Part shown: piece after piece, positions 57,290 through 64,000 of the stretch
Layout: each line of letters starts with the position of its first letter
How positions within the stretch are numbered: position 1 is the first letter of the stretch
Origin: Phenylobacterium sp.
GTDB taxonomy: Bacteria; Pseudomonadota; Alphaproteobacteria; Caulobacterales; Caulobacteraceae
Length of the DNA: 64,000 nt
Assembly (NCBI RefSeq): GCF_004297125.1
Contig: NZ_SCVD01000015.1
Coordinates: forward strand, 1-64,000
Reading direction: 5' to 3'
Made by a program: the position numbers and the translations under genes
The notes under the pieces: model-generated
Told to the model about the DNA's origin: nothing
Seen by the model: only the letters and a program-made list of their open reading frames with translations
The model's database searches: none

Positions 57290-58612
57290 TCAGGCCTTCC
57301 GCAGCGGCCGGAACGCGGCCCGCAGATCCTCGGTGAGGGCCTGTGGTTGTTCCCAGGCGGCGAAGTGGCCGCCGCGATCGTGCTTCTTGTAGTAGATGAG
57401 GTTCGGATAGGCCCGCCGAGCCCAGCTCTCGGGCGCCTGGTAAAGCTCGTCGGCGAAGGCGCTCACCGCCACCGGCAGGGTCACGCCCTTCGGCGCGAAG
57501 AACGCGAGCTTGCTCTCCCAGTAGAGGCGCGCCGAGGAGACGGCCGTATTGGTCAGCCAGTAGAGCGCGACGTTGTCGACGACGTCTTCCTGGCTCAGCC
57601 CTTCGGTCTTGCCGGCGAACACCCGGGCGATCAGCTCCTGGCTCTTGGCGTCGTGGTCCAGCATCCAGGCGGCCAGGCCGATCGGCGAATCCGCCAGCGC
57701 GTAGAGCGTCTGTGGACGGTTCGCCATCTCGTTGGCGTAGCCCAGGCCGTGCTTGTAGAAGCTGTCGAGCTGGTCGAAAGCGTGCCGCTCGTCCGCCGAC
57801 ATCCCGGCCGGCGCAGGTGTCCCGAACTGCAGGGCCTTGGCCACGTCGTCCGGCACGGTGGCGGGCATGTTGGTGTGAATGCCCAGCAGGCCCTTGGGCT
57901 TCTGCAGCGCCAGCTGCTCGGTGACGGCGTTCCCCCAGTCGCCGCCCTGAGCAACATAGCGGGCGTAGCCGAGGCGTTGCATCAGGACAGACCAGGCCCT
58001 GGCGATCCGGATCGGGTCCCAGCCGGTGGCTGTGGGCTTGCCCGAGAAGCCGTGTCCGGGCAGCGAGGGGATCACCACGTGGAAGGCGTCCGCAGCGGAG
58101 CCGCCGTGCGCCGTCGGGTCGGTCAGGGGACCGATGATCTTCAGCTGCTCGATGATCGAGCCTGGCCAGCCGTGGGTGATGATGATCGGCAGGGCGTCCG
58201 CATGCTTGGACTTGATGTTCAGGAAGTGGATATCGAGCCCGTCGATCTCGGTGACGAAGTTCGGCAGCTTGTTGAGATAGGCCTCGCAGCTGCGCCAGTC
58301 GTAGCCATTGGCCCAGTAGTGGGCGAGCGACTTCATGGTCGCGAGTTGAACGCCCTGCGTGTCGTCGGCGACCGTCTCCTTCTCCGGCCAGCGCGTGGCG
58401 AGGATGCGCCGCCGGGTGTCGTCGAGCGCGGCCTGCGGGATCTGGATGCGGTACGGGCGGACGGCGTTTCCACCACCGCCACCGCCGGCGGTTTCAGCCG
58501 CCAGGCCGACAACGTCGCCGGCGACGGCCGACGTGGCGAAGCCGAGCGCGCCGGCTGTCGCCGAGGCGGCCATGAAACGACGCCGCGTGGTCAAGTTAGA
58601 TTCCAAGGACAT
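57290..58612 (-). CDS. Tat-exported epoxide hydrolase (EHN-domain type)
   Basis: 440 residues from ATG 58612, preceded by GGAGGGG; Tat leader TTRRRFMAASATAGALGFATSAVA. The N-terminal EHN domain is RPYRIQIPQAALDDTRRRILATRWPE, followed by the hydrolase core: IIITHGWPGSIIEQLKII (oxyanion HGWP), the nucleophile elbow AQGGDWGNAVTEQLAL (Asp), and KHDRGGHFAAWEQP (His). Family members open epoxides to diols, for example of limonene, juvenile hormone or styrene-like compounds. It is the first gene of a six-gene operon (this, redoxin, alpha/beta hydrolase, SRPBCC-like, isochorismatase-like, enoyl-CoA hydratase) under operator S6, 102 nt upstream. Confidence 0.9.
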   Translation of the reverse strand: MSLESNLTTRRRFMAASATAGALGFATSAVAGDVVGLAAETAGGGGGGNAVRPYRIQIPQAALDDTRRRILATRWPEKETVADDTQGVQLATMKSLAHYWANGYDWRSCEAYLNKLPNFVTEIDGLDIHFLNIKSKHADALPIIITHGWPGSIIEQLKIIGPLTDPTAHGGSAADAFHVVIPSLPGHGFSGKPTATGWDPIRIARAWSVLMQRLGYARYVAQGGDWGNAVTEQLALQKPKGLLGIHTNMPATVPDDVAKALQFGTPAPAGMSADERHAFDQLDSFYKHGLGYANEMANRPQTLYALADSPIGLAAWMLDHDAKSQELIARVFAGKTEGLSQEDVVDNVALYWLTNTAVSSARLYWESKLAFFAPKGVTLPVAVSAFADELYQAPESWARRAYPNLIYYKKHDRGGHFAAWEQPQALTEDLRAAFRPLRKA

Positions 58613-58697
58613 CAGCCCCTCCTCTTTCCGAGAGCCGGTGACCGGCTTCGCTTCGAATGACAGGAAGGAAATTGGGCCCGATCGAATGCCCCCTCTA

Positions 58698-58726
58698 TTG
58701 GACGATGGTATCGCCGATACTTTCGT
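58698..58726. promoter_or_regulatory. Island operator S6
   Basis: TTGGAC-GAT-GGTATCG followed, across one C, by CGATACT-TTCGT. The left half is exact and the right half matches the core with one change. It controls the six-gene epoxide-hydrolase operon. Confidence 0.7.
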
Positions 58727-58852
58727 AGGGTCCGGCCTTGCGGATCGCGACTTGGACACGGCGCGCCGACCAGAACGAATACGACCGCCACCGGCCATCG
58801 CCGACGGCGGTCGCGCCCCAGGACCGAGGGGGACGTGCGGGTCCGGGGAAAC

Positions 58853-59275
58853 TCAGGCCAGACGCGCGTCCAGCGTGATCTCGGCGTTGAGGACCCGCGA
58901 CACGGGACAGTTCTGCTCCGCGTCTGCGGCGATCCGGGCCAGGGTCGCTTCGTCCAGGCCGGGGACCTCCGCGCGTACGCTGAGCGCCGAGCGGGAGATC
59001 CGGAACCCGCCGCCCTCCTGGTCCAGGGAAACCGCCGCCTCTGTGGCAAGCTCGCTGGGCGTGTAGCCTTCCACCTGGAGCCGGAACGCCAGGGCCATGG
59101 TGAAGCAGCCGGCGTGCGCGGCGGCGATCAGCTCTTCGGGGTTGGTGCCCGGCTGCCCCTCGAACCGGGTCCGATAGGAATAGGGGCTGTCCTTCAACAC
59201 CCCCGAGTCCGTCGTCAGGGCTCCGTCGCCGTCACGGCCGGTTCCACGCCACACTGCGTGCGCCTTGCGGATCAT
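58853..59275 (-). CDS. OsmC/Ohr-family peroxiredoxin
   Basis: 140 residues from ATG 59275, with AAGGAG 7 nt upstream. Features: AHAVWRGTGRDGDGALTTDSG, GTNPEELIAAAHAGCFTMALAFRL with the peroxidatic Cys, and NCPVSRVLNAEITLDARL with the resolving Cys; the conserved Glu lies in PEELIAAAH. It reduces organic hydroperoxides with dithiol reductants. It is divergent from the TBDR at 59465 with the long palindrome S7 between them, centred 118 nt before this start. Confidence 0.9.
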   Translation of the reverse strand: MIRKAHAVWRGTGRDGDGALTTDSGVLKDSPYSYRTRFEGQPGTNPEELIAAAHAGCFTMALAFRLQVEGYTPSELATEAAVSLDQEGGGFRISRSALSVRAEVPGLDEATLARIAADAEQNCPVSRVLNAEITLDARLA

Positions 59276-59376
59276 TCGCCAGCTCCTTGTTGCTCTGCGA
59301 GATGAGGCGGTGCGCGACGGACTGCGCCCCGATTTCGCCTCTGCCGCCAAGATGGGCGGGCGGGCCCCGCGGTCCA

Positions 59377-59409
59377 TTGGACGAAGGTGTCACCGATACC
59401 TTGGTCCAA
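59377..59409. promoter_or_regulatory. Island operator S7 (fullest 33-nt palindrome)
   Basis: TTGGAC-GAA-GGTGTC at the left and CGATACC-TTG-GTCCAA at the right around a short centre. Both outer arms TTGGAC/GTCCAA are perfect. It sits between divergent osmC-like (start 59275) and the TBDR (start 59465) and is the best single example of the island consensus. Confidence 0.75.
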
Positions 59410-59464
59410 TTGCCCGCGCACGGCCCCCTGCCCGATCCTGGCCCTGGTTTCAGGGGGAGATCGC

Positions 59465-61783
59465 ATGCTGGGATCGAGCGTCGCGTGGGCCGGCGCGGTG
59501 GCCTTGGCGGTCGCGGCCGCACCGGCCGCGGCCTGCGCCGACGATGCGGCCGCCGCGCCCCTTCAGGAGCTCGTGGTGACGGCGCAGAAGCGCGAGCAGC
59601 GGGTCGAGAGCGTCGGCATGGCGATCACCGCCGCGAGCGGCGAAACGCTCCGGACGAGGGGGATCGACGCGGTCGCCGACCTGCCACGCCTAGTCCCGGG
59701 CCTCACGCTGCAGGAGAGCAATTTCGCGTCGACCTCCTTCAACCTGAGGGGTGTCGGATTCTTCAACAGCGATCTCGCCACCCCGCCGGCGGTGACCGTC
59801 TATCTCGACGAGGCGCCCCTCCCCTACCCGGCCATGACCCGGCTGGTGGCCTTCGACCTGGAGCGGGTCGAGGTGCTCAAGGGTCCGCAGGGCACCCTGT
59901 TCGGCCAGAACGCCACCGGCGGCGCGGTCAACTACATCGCCGCGCCGCCGCGACCCACCACGCAGGTCGGCGTCGAGGGGACCTACGGCCGCTTCGATCG
60001 TATCCGTGTGGGCGGCTTCGTGACCGGCCCGATTACCGACGCGCTGTTGGCGCGGGTCGCCGTCCAGGGACGCTGGGGCGATGGTTGGCAGAAGAGCATA
60101 ACCCGCCCGGGCGATCGCCTCGGCAAGATCGAGGAACTTCAGGCCCGGGCCGCCCTCGAATGGCGTCCGACCGCGCGGCTGACGAGCCGGCTCACGCTCA
60201 CCTTAACCCACGACGGCAGCGAGAGTCCGGCCGGGCAATTCCTCGCGGCCGCACCGGTCATTCCCGCGCTCGCCGTCCCGGGCCTGCTGACATTCCCAAC
60301 GGTGTCCAAGCCTCGGGCCGCGGACTGGAGCCTCACGCGCGTCGACACCGGCGCGCCCTTTCCGTACGCGAGCGACACCACCTTCGTTCAGGCGCGCTGG
60401 CGGACCGATTACCGGATGGGGGATGACGTCACGCTCACGGCGCTCAGCTCCTACGCCTACCTCGATCTCGCCTACGGCCAGGACGCCAACGGCACGCCCT
60501 TCGACCTGAACGAAGTGGTGGATATGGACGGCAAGATCTCATCGATCTTCCAGGAGGTCCGCCTTGCGGGACAACACGGAAAGATGACTTGGCTCGGAGG
60601 CCTGAACTACGCGCGCGACCGGACCAAGGATCAACCGCTGCAGACCTTCCGCGATGTGGACCTGGCGCACCTCTACGAGGCGCTCGATCCGCAGGCCTAT
60701 GCGGATGTCAACCTGATAGCCAATCGCGTGCGGGTGAACACCTATGCCGCGTTCGGCCGGTTGGAATACAGAGTTTCCGAAACCCTGATGGTCGAGGCCG
60801 CCGGACGCTACAACATCGACCGCCGCCGCTTCGACAGCTGCGTTTTCGCGCCCACCGACCATTTCGCGCGCTTCTGGAATTTCTTCCGCAACGGGGCCGC
60901 GCCGGCGACGAAGGTCGGGGACTGCTTCGTCCTCGACCCCGCCAACGGCCTGCGGCCGGTCGACAACGTGCGGAGCCGGCTCAACGAGGACAGCCTCTCC
61001 TGGCGTTTCGGCGTCAGCTGGACGCCGCGCCCGGGCCTGCTGGCCTACGCCAATGTGAGCCGGGGCTATAAGGCCGGCGCCGTGCCGGTGGCCGCCGTGT
61101 CGACGGTCCCGCAGTTCGATCCCATCCCGCAGGAGAGCCTGGTCGCCTACGAAGGCGGCGTGAAGGCCGCGCTCCTCGACCGTCGCGTCCAGCTCAACGC
61201 CTCGGCCTTCTACTACGACTATCGCGACAAGCAGCTCCGCGGCGCCTACCTGGATCAGATCTTCGGGCCGCTGGAGGCCCTCGTGTCGATCCCAAAGTCA
61301 CATGTGGTGGGCGCCGAGGCCCAGCTCGTCGCGCGCCCGATCGACGGCCTGACGTTCGACACCGCGATGACCTGGCTGCACACCAACGTCGATCGGTTCA
61401 CCGGGGTCGATGGTCTCGCCCAGTTCGGGGACCAGGCCGGGACGCCCTTTCCGTTCTCGCCGACCTGGCAGGCGGTGGCCAACCTCGACTACGAATTCCC
61501 GATCGTCGACGGAGTCCAGGGTTTCGTCGGTGGGACGCTCACCTCCCGCAGCCGGACCTATGCCGGCGTCGGCGCACCTGCGCCGATGCGCATTGAAGCC
61601 TACACGCTTCTCGATCTTCGGGCCGGCCTCGAGAGCATCGACGGCCGGCGAAGAGCCTGGATCTGGGGTCGCAACGTCACGAACGAATACTACTGGAGCA
61701 ACGTCTTCCTGAACGCGAACGTGGTCTCCCGATTTGTCGGACAGCCCGCGACCTACGGCCTGACGATCTCGGGGCGCTTTTGA
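59465..61783 (+). CDS. TonB-dependent receptor of the island (paralogue of the one at 39370)
   Basis: 772 residues from ATG 59465, with GGGGGAG just upstream and a signal peptide (VALAVAAAPAAACA). Plug motifs: LQELVVTAQKREQRVESVG, FNLRGVGFFNSDLATPPAVTVYLDEAPLPYP and ERVEVLKGPQGTLFGQNATGGAVNYIAAPP; C-terminal strand YGLTISGRF. It shares long phrases with the receptor at 39370 (for example NVSRGYKAG and YDYRDKQLRG versus YDYKDKQFRG), so the two are close paralogues on opposite sides of the island border. Under operator S7 together with the OsmC-like gene. Ligand unknown. Confidence 0.89.
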   Translation: MLGSSVAWAGAVALAVAAAPAAACADDAAAAPLQELVVTAQKREQRVESVGMAITAASGETLRTRGIDAVADLPRLVPGLTLQESNFASTSFNLRGVGFFNSDLATPPAVTVYLDEAPLPYPAMTRLVAFDLERVEVLKGPQGTLFGQNATGGAVNYIAAPPRPTTQVGVEGTYGRFDRIRVGGFVTGPITDALLARVAVQGRWGDGWQKSITRPGDRLGKIEELQARAALEWRPTARLTSRLTLTLTHDGSESPAGQFLAAAPVIPALAVPGLLTFPTVSKPRAADWSLTRVDTGAPFPYASDTTFVQARWRTDYRMGDDVTLTALSSYAYLDLAYGQDANGTPFDLNEVVDMDGKISSIFQEVRLAGQHGKMTWLGGLNYARDRTKDQPLQTFRDVDLAHLYEALDPQAYADVNLIANRVRVNTYAAFGRLEYRVSETLMVEAAGRYNIDRRRFDSCVFAPTDHFARFWNFFRNGAAPATKVGDCFVLDPANGLRPVDNVRSRLNEDSLSWRFGVSWTPRPGLLAYANVSRGYKAGAVPVAAVSTVPQFDPIPQESLVAYEGGVKAALLDRRVQLNASAFYYDYRDKQLRGAYLDQIFGPLEALVSIPKSHVVGAEAQLVARPIDGLTFDTAMTWLHTNVDRFTGVDGLAQFGDQAGTPFPFSPTWQAVANLDYEFPIVDGVQGFVGGTLTSRSRTYAGVGAPAPMRIEAYTLLDLRAGLESIDGRRRAWIWGRNVTNEYYWSNVFLNANVVSRFVGQPATYGLTISGRF

Positions 61784-61833
61784 GACTCGGCTGAGCCATG
61801 GTCACCGCTCCAGGTTGTGGAGATCCCCGAGAC

Positions 61834-61850
61834 CGACACCAAAGTACAAT
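61834..61850. promoter_or_regulatory. Island operator S8 (half-site)
   Basis: CGACACC-AAA-GTACAA matches the right half CGAYACC-N3-GTCCAA with one mismatch; the left half is degenerate. Located 60 nt before the PAS-protein start at 61910. Confidence 0.5.
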
Positions 61851-61909
61851 GGACGCAAAGCGGCCATCGTCCGCATCCTGACCAACCGGGGCCACCGCGA
61901 AAGTCAGGA

Positions 61910-64000
61910 ATGGAGACGGATCAGACCCGCCTGCTGGACGCACTGCCGGGGATGGTTTGGACCGCCAGGCCCGATGGAACCTGTGACTTCGTCAATCGGC
62001 ATTGGCGCGCGTACACGGGACTCACTCTCGAGCAGGCCACGTCCGCGGGCTGGACGTCGCTCTTTCATCCCGATGACGTCGCGACCGCGATGGCGGCATG
62101 GGAGCGGACTCTGGGCGAGATCCTCCCGGAGGAGATCAACGTGGTGGCCCGGATGCGCCGGTTCGACGGCGTGTACAGGCGGTTCAACTTGCAGACCCGT
62201 CCGCTCAGGGACGCCGCGGGAAAGCTGGTCGGTTGGTGCGGCGCCAACACCGACATCGAGGACCGCACGCGCGCCGAGGCGCAGCTCGCGGCTGAGAAGC
62301 AACTCCTGGAACTCGTCGCCCGCGGTCTGCCCCAGTCCCGGGTCCTCAACGAGCTGTGCCTGTTGGTGGAGGCTCTTTCCCCCGGGTCCGTCTGCAGCAT
62401 TCTCTACGTCGACGAGGACGGGCAGCGGTTCCGGGTCGGCGCGGGACCCAATCTGCCGGCGGAGTACAACGCCGCCCTCGACGGCCTGAAGATCGATCCC
62501 GGCTATGGCCCGTGTTCGCTGGCTGTCGTCTCGAGGTCCACGATCATCGCCGCCGATCCCCCACGGGACCCGCGGTGGGCGTCATCGTCCTGGCCGCAGC
62601 TTCTCACGGGGTTCGGCCTGGCGTCCTGCTGGTCCGCCCCGATCTTCGACAGCCAGAACGCGGTGCTCGGCATCTTCGCGATCTACAAGCACCTGCCCCA
62701 AGGTCCCACCGACCAGGACGAGGAGTTGGTTGATCGCTTCGCGCGCATCGCCGGCATCGCCATCGAGCGGGCCAGGTCCGACATTGCGCTGAAGGCGGGC
62801 GAAGCCAAGCTGCGCCAGGCGAACCATTTCCTGACGGGCGGACAACGGTTGAGCAAGACCGGCAGCTTCTCGCTGGACACGGCGACAGACGAGCAAGTCT
62901 GGTCCGACGAGAATTTCCGGATCTGGGAGTTCGACCCGGGCGTGCCGCCCACGATGGAGATGGTCGCAGCCGCCATCCATCCGGAGGATCGCGCCGAGAT
63001 GCTGGAGACCTTCGCATCGGCGACCCGCGCCAGGGAGGGTTTCGAGGTCTTCTACCGGATCGTGACCCCGATCGGCGGCGTGAAGCACCTGCATACGCGC
63101 ATGGAGATCATTCCCGACGCCTCAGGCCGGGTCATGTATCTGGGCAGTTCGCAGGACGTCACCGAAGGGAAGCTGGCGGAAGCGGCGCTGATGGCCAGCG
63201 AGGCGGGACTCCGGCGCGCGAACCGCTACCTCGCCGGGGCCCAGAGGCTGAGCAAGACCGGCAGCTTCACCTGGGATGTCGCCACGGACGATCAGGACTG
63301 GTCCGAGGAACTCCACCGGATCTGGGAGATGGGACCCGAGGACGATCGCGCGGTGCCGACGCTGCACGCCTCGGTGGTTCACCCGGAGGATGTGGAGTCC
63401 GTCGAAGCGATCATGGCCCCCGCGCTCGAAGCAGGCGCCGACTATGAGGTCTCATACCGGATCATCACCCCGAGCGGCGCGACCAAGCATCTGCACACCG
63501 TCAACGAGCGGCTGAGCGAGATCACCGATCGCCTCGTCTATGTCGGGGCCACCCAGGACCTCACGGCCAGCCGCCGGGCGGAGGAAGCGCTGCGGACGAG
63601 CGAGGCGCAGCTGCGACGCGCCAACCGCTATCTCAAGGCCGCGCAGACGTTGAGCCGGATCGGTAGCTTCACTTGGGACGTCGAAACGGACGAACTCGAC
63701 TGGTCTGACGAGAACTATCGGATCTGGGAGGTTGATCCTGCCGTCACGCCGACCGTGGCCATGGTCATCGGAGCCATCCACCCGGACGATCTCGACCGTG
63801 TCAATGCGGTCCTGGAAGAAGGCCGGAGATCCGGGCGCGACTTTGACGTCGTCTATCGCATCGTGACCTCCAGCGGCGTCGTCAAGCACCTCTACAGCAT
63901 CGGCGCCCGGATTCCCGAGATCACCGACCATATCGTCTACATCGGCAGCCATCAGGATGTGACCCAGAGCAAGCTGGCTGAGGCCGCGCTGCGGGCTAGC
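61910..64000 (+). CDS. Multi-PAS/GAF sensor protein, 3' end beyond the window
   Basis: 697 codons are open to the window edge from ATG 61910 (METDQTRLLDALPGMVW). Domains: PAS 1 (about 5-125, VWTARPDGTCDFVNRHWRAYTGL), GAF (about 130-290, CSILYVDEDGQRF; GLASCWSAPIFDSQ), then three near-identical PAS units beginning at residues 301, 434 and 568 (LRRANRYLxxAQxLSxxGSF; DWSDENxRIWE; QDVT.SKLAEAAL). No kinase or other output domain is reached. Domain order is that of sensor histidine kinases or cyclic-di-GMP enzymes. No membrane segment, so it is probably a cytoplasmic sensor. The half-site S8 lies upstream. It may sense the signal for the island regulon. Confidence 0.88.
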   Translation, partial: METDQTRLLDALPGMVWTARPDGTCDFVNRHWRAYTGLTLEQATSAGWTSLFHPDDVATAMAAWERTLGEILPEEINVVARMRRFDGVYRRFNLQTRPLRDAAGKLVGWCGANTDIEDRTRAEAQLAAEKQLLELVARGLPQSRVLNELCLLVEALSPGSVCSILYVDEDGQRFRVGAGPNLPAEYNAALDGLKIDPGYGPCSLAVVSRSTIIAADPPRDPRWASSSWPQLLTGFGLASCWSAPIFDSQNAVLGIFAIYKHLPQGPTDQDEELVDRFARIAGIAIERARSDIALKAGEAKLRQANHFLTGGQRLSKTGSFSLDTATDEQVWSDENFRIWEFDPGVPPTMEMVAAAIHPEDRAEMLETFASATRAREGFEVFYRIVTPIGGVKHLHTRMEIIPDASGRVMYLGSSQDVTEGKLAEAALMASEAGLRRANRYLAGAQRLSKTGSFTWDVATDDQDWSEELHRIWEMGPEDDRAVPTLHASVVHPEDVESVEAIMAPALEAGADYEVSYRIITPSGATKHLHTVNERLSEITDRLVYVGATQDLTASRRAEEALRTSEAQLRRANRYLKAAQTLSRIGSFTWDVETDELDWSDENYRIWEVDPAVTPTVAMVIGAIHPDDLDRVNAVLEEGRRSGRDFDVVYRIVTSSGVVKHLYSIGARIPEITDHIVYIGSHQDVTQSKLAEAALRAS
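62810..64000 (+). repeat. Tandem in-frame repeat of ~400 nt encoding a PAS unit (three copies seen)
   Basis: Copies start at 62810, 63209 and 63611, 399 and 402 nt apart, each encoding about 133 residues with the same opening, the phrase SxxGSFxWDVxTDxxDWSxE and a closing KLAEAAL linker. The window ends with KLAEAALRAS, the same residues that precede the next unit in earlier copies, so at least one more copy may follow. DNA identity is partly kept, for example around the GAGCAAGACCGGCAGCTTC block shared by copies 1 and 2. Confidence 0.8.

Noticed and set aside
62810..64000. Evenly spaced repeats considered as a CRISPR-like or satellite array
   Set aside because: The 400-nt periodicity is an in-frame PAS domain repeat within one coding sequence.

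Overview
The window is GC-rich (about two thirds G+C by eye) and densely coding. It carries six intact TonB-dependent receptors (TBDRs), a PEPxxW sorting-tail protein, Tat-exported enzymes and an interspersed repeat of a type common in Alphaproteobacteria. This points to an alphaproteobacterium, most likely Caulobacterales (Phenylobacterium-like) or Sphingomonadales. I cannot settle the genus. There is no rRNA, complete tRNA, CRISPR array or intact transposase.

The layout is a series of catabolic cassettes, four of which have their own palindromic operator. (1) 0-1 kb: end of a phosphonate/phosphite-type ABC importer. (2) 1.2-10.7 kb: a D-glutamate-type cluster with an exported N-acyl-D-amino-acid deacylase, DgcN, DgcA, a LysR regulator, a glutamate/dicarboxylate symporter and a TBDR. 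A box ATAG-N7-(C/T)TAT recurs about 100-190 bp before four starts. (3) 10.9-11.8 kb: a gene graveyard with three truncated remnants. (4) 11.9-27.5 kb: a TetR regulon marked by GGTAA-N4-TTACC, with three phytanoyl-CoA-dioxygenase-like enzymes, a double-domain CoA-transferase, an SCP2-like protein, a TBDR, an acyl-CoA synthetase, a single-chain acyl-CoA carboxylase and an MFS carrier. (5) 27.9-37.5 kb: a second TetR regulon marked by ATAAC-N4-GTTAT, with a luciferase-like monooxygenase, amidohydrolase, TBDR, VOC protein, SDR, Baeyer-Villiger monooxygenase and an esterase, reading as a ketone-to-lactone-to-hydroxyacid route. (6) 37.9-44.3 kb: a tandem-TetR regulator, TBDR, aldehyde dehydrogenase, repeat element and PEP-CTERM protein.

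At 44.68 kb a 23-nt tRNA 3' end, including CCA, lies next to two direct repeats GTACCAACA. I read this as the distal attachment site of an integrated island extending to the right. On the island side (44.8-64 kb) a long palindrome (half-site TTGGAC-N3-GGTRTCG) recurs before nearly every transcription unit: glyoxalase-like VOC, DJ-1/PfpI, SDR, a molybdenum hydroxylase with cytochrome c, a cupin, a lipoprotein, a six-gene epoxide-hydrolase operon, OsmC, a TBDR and a multi-PAS sensor that runs off the end. The content suggests processing or detoxification of reactive aldehydes or epoxides derived from an imported compound. Substrates are inferred throughout; nothing in the sequence fixes them.
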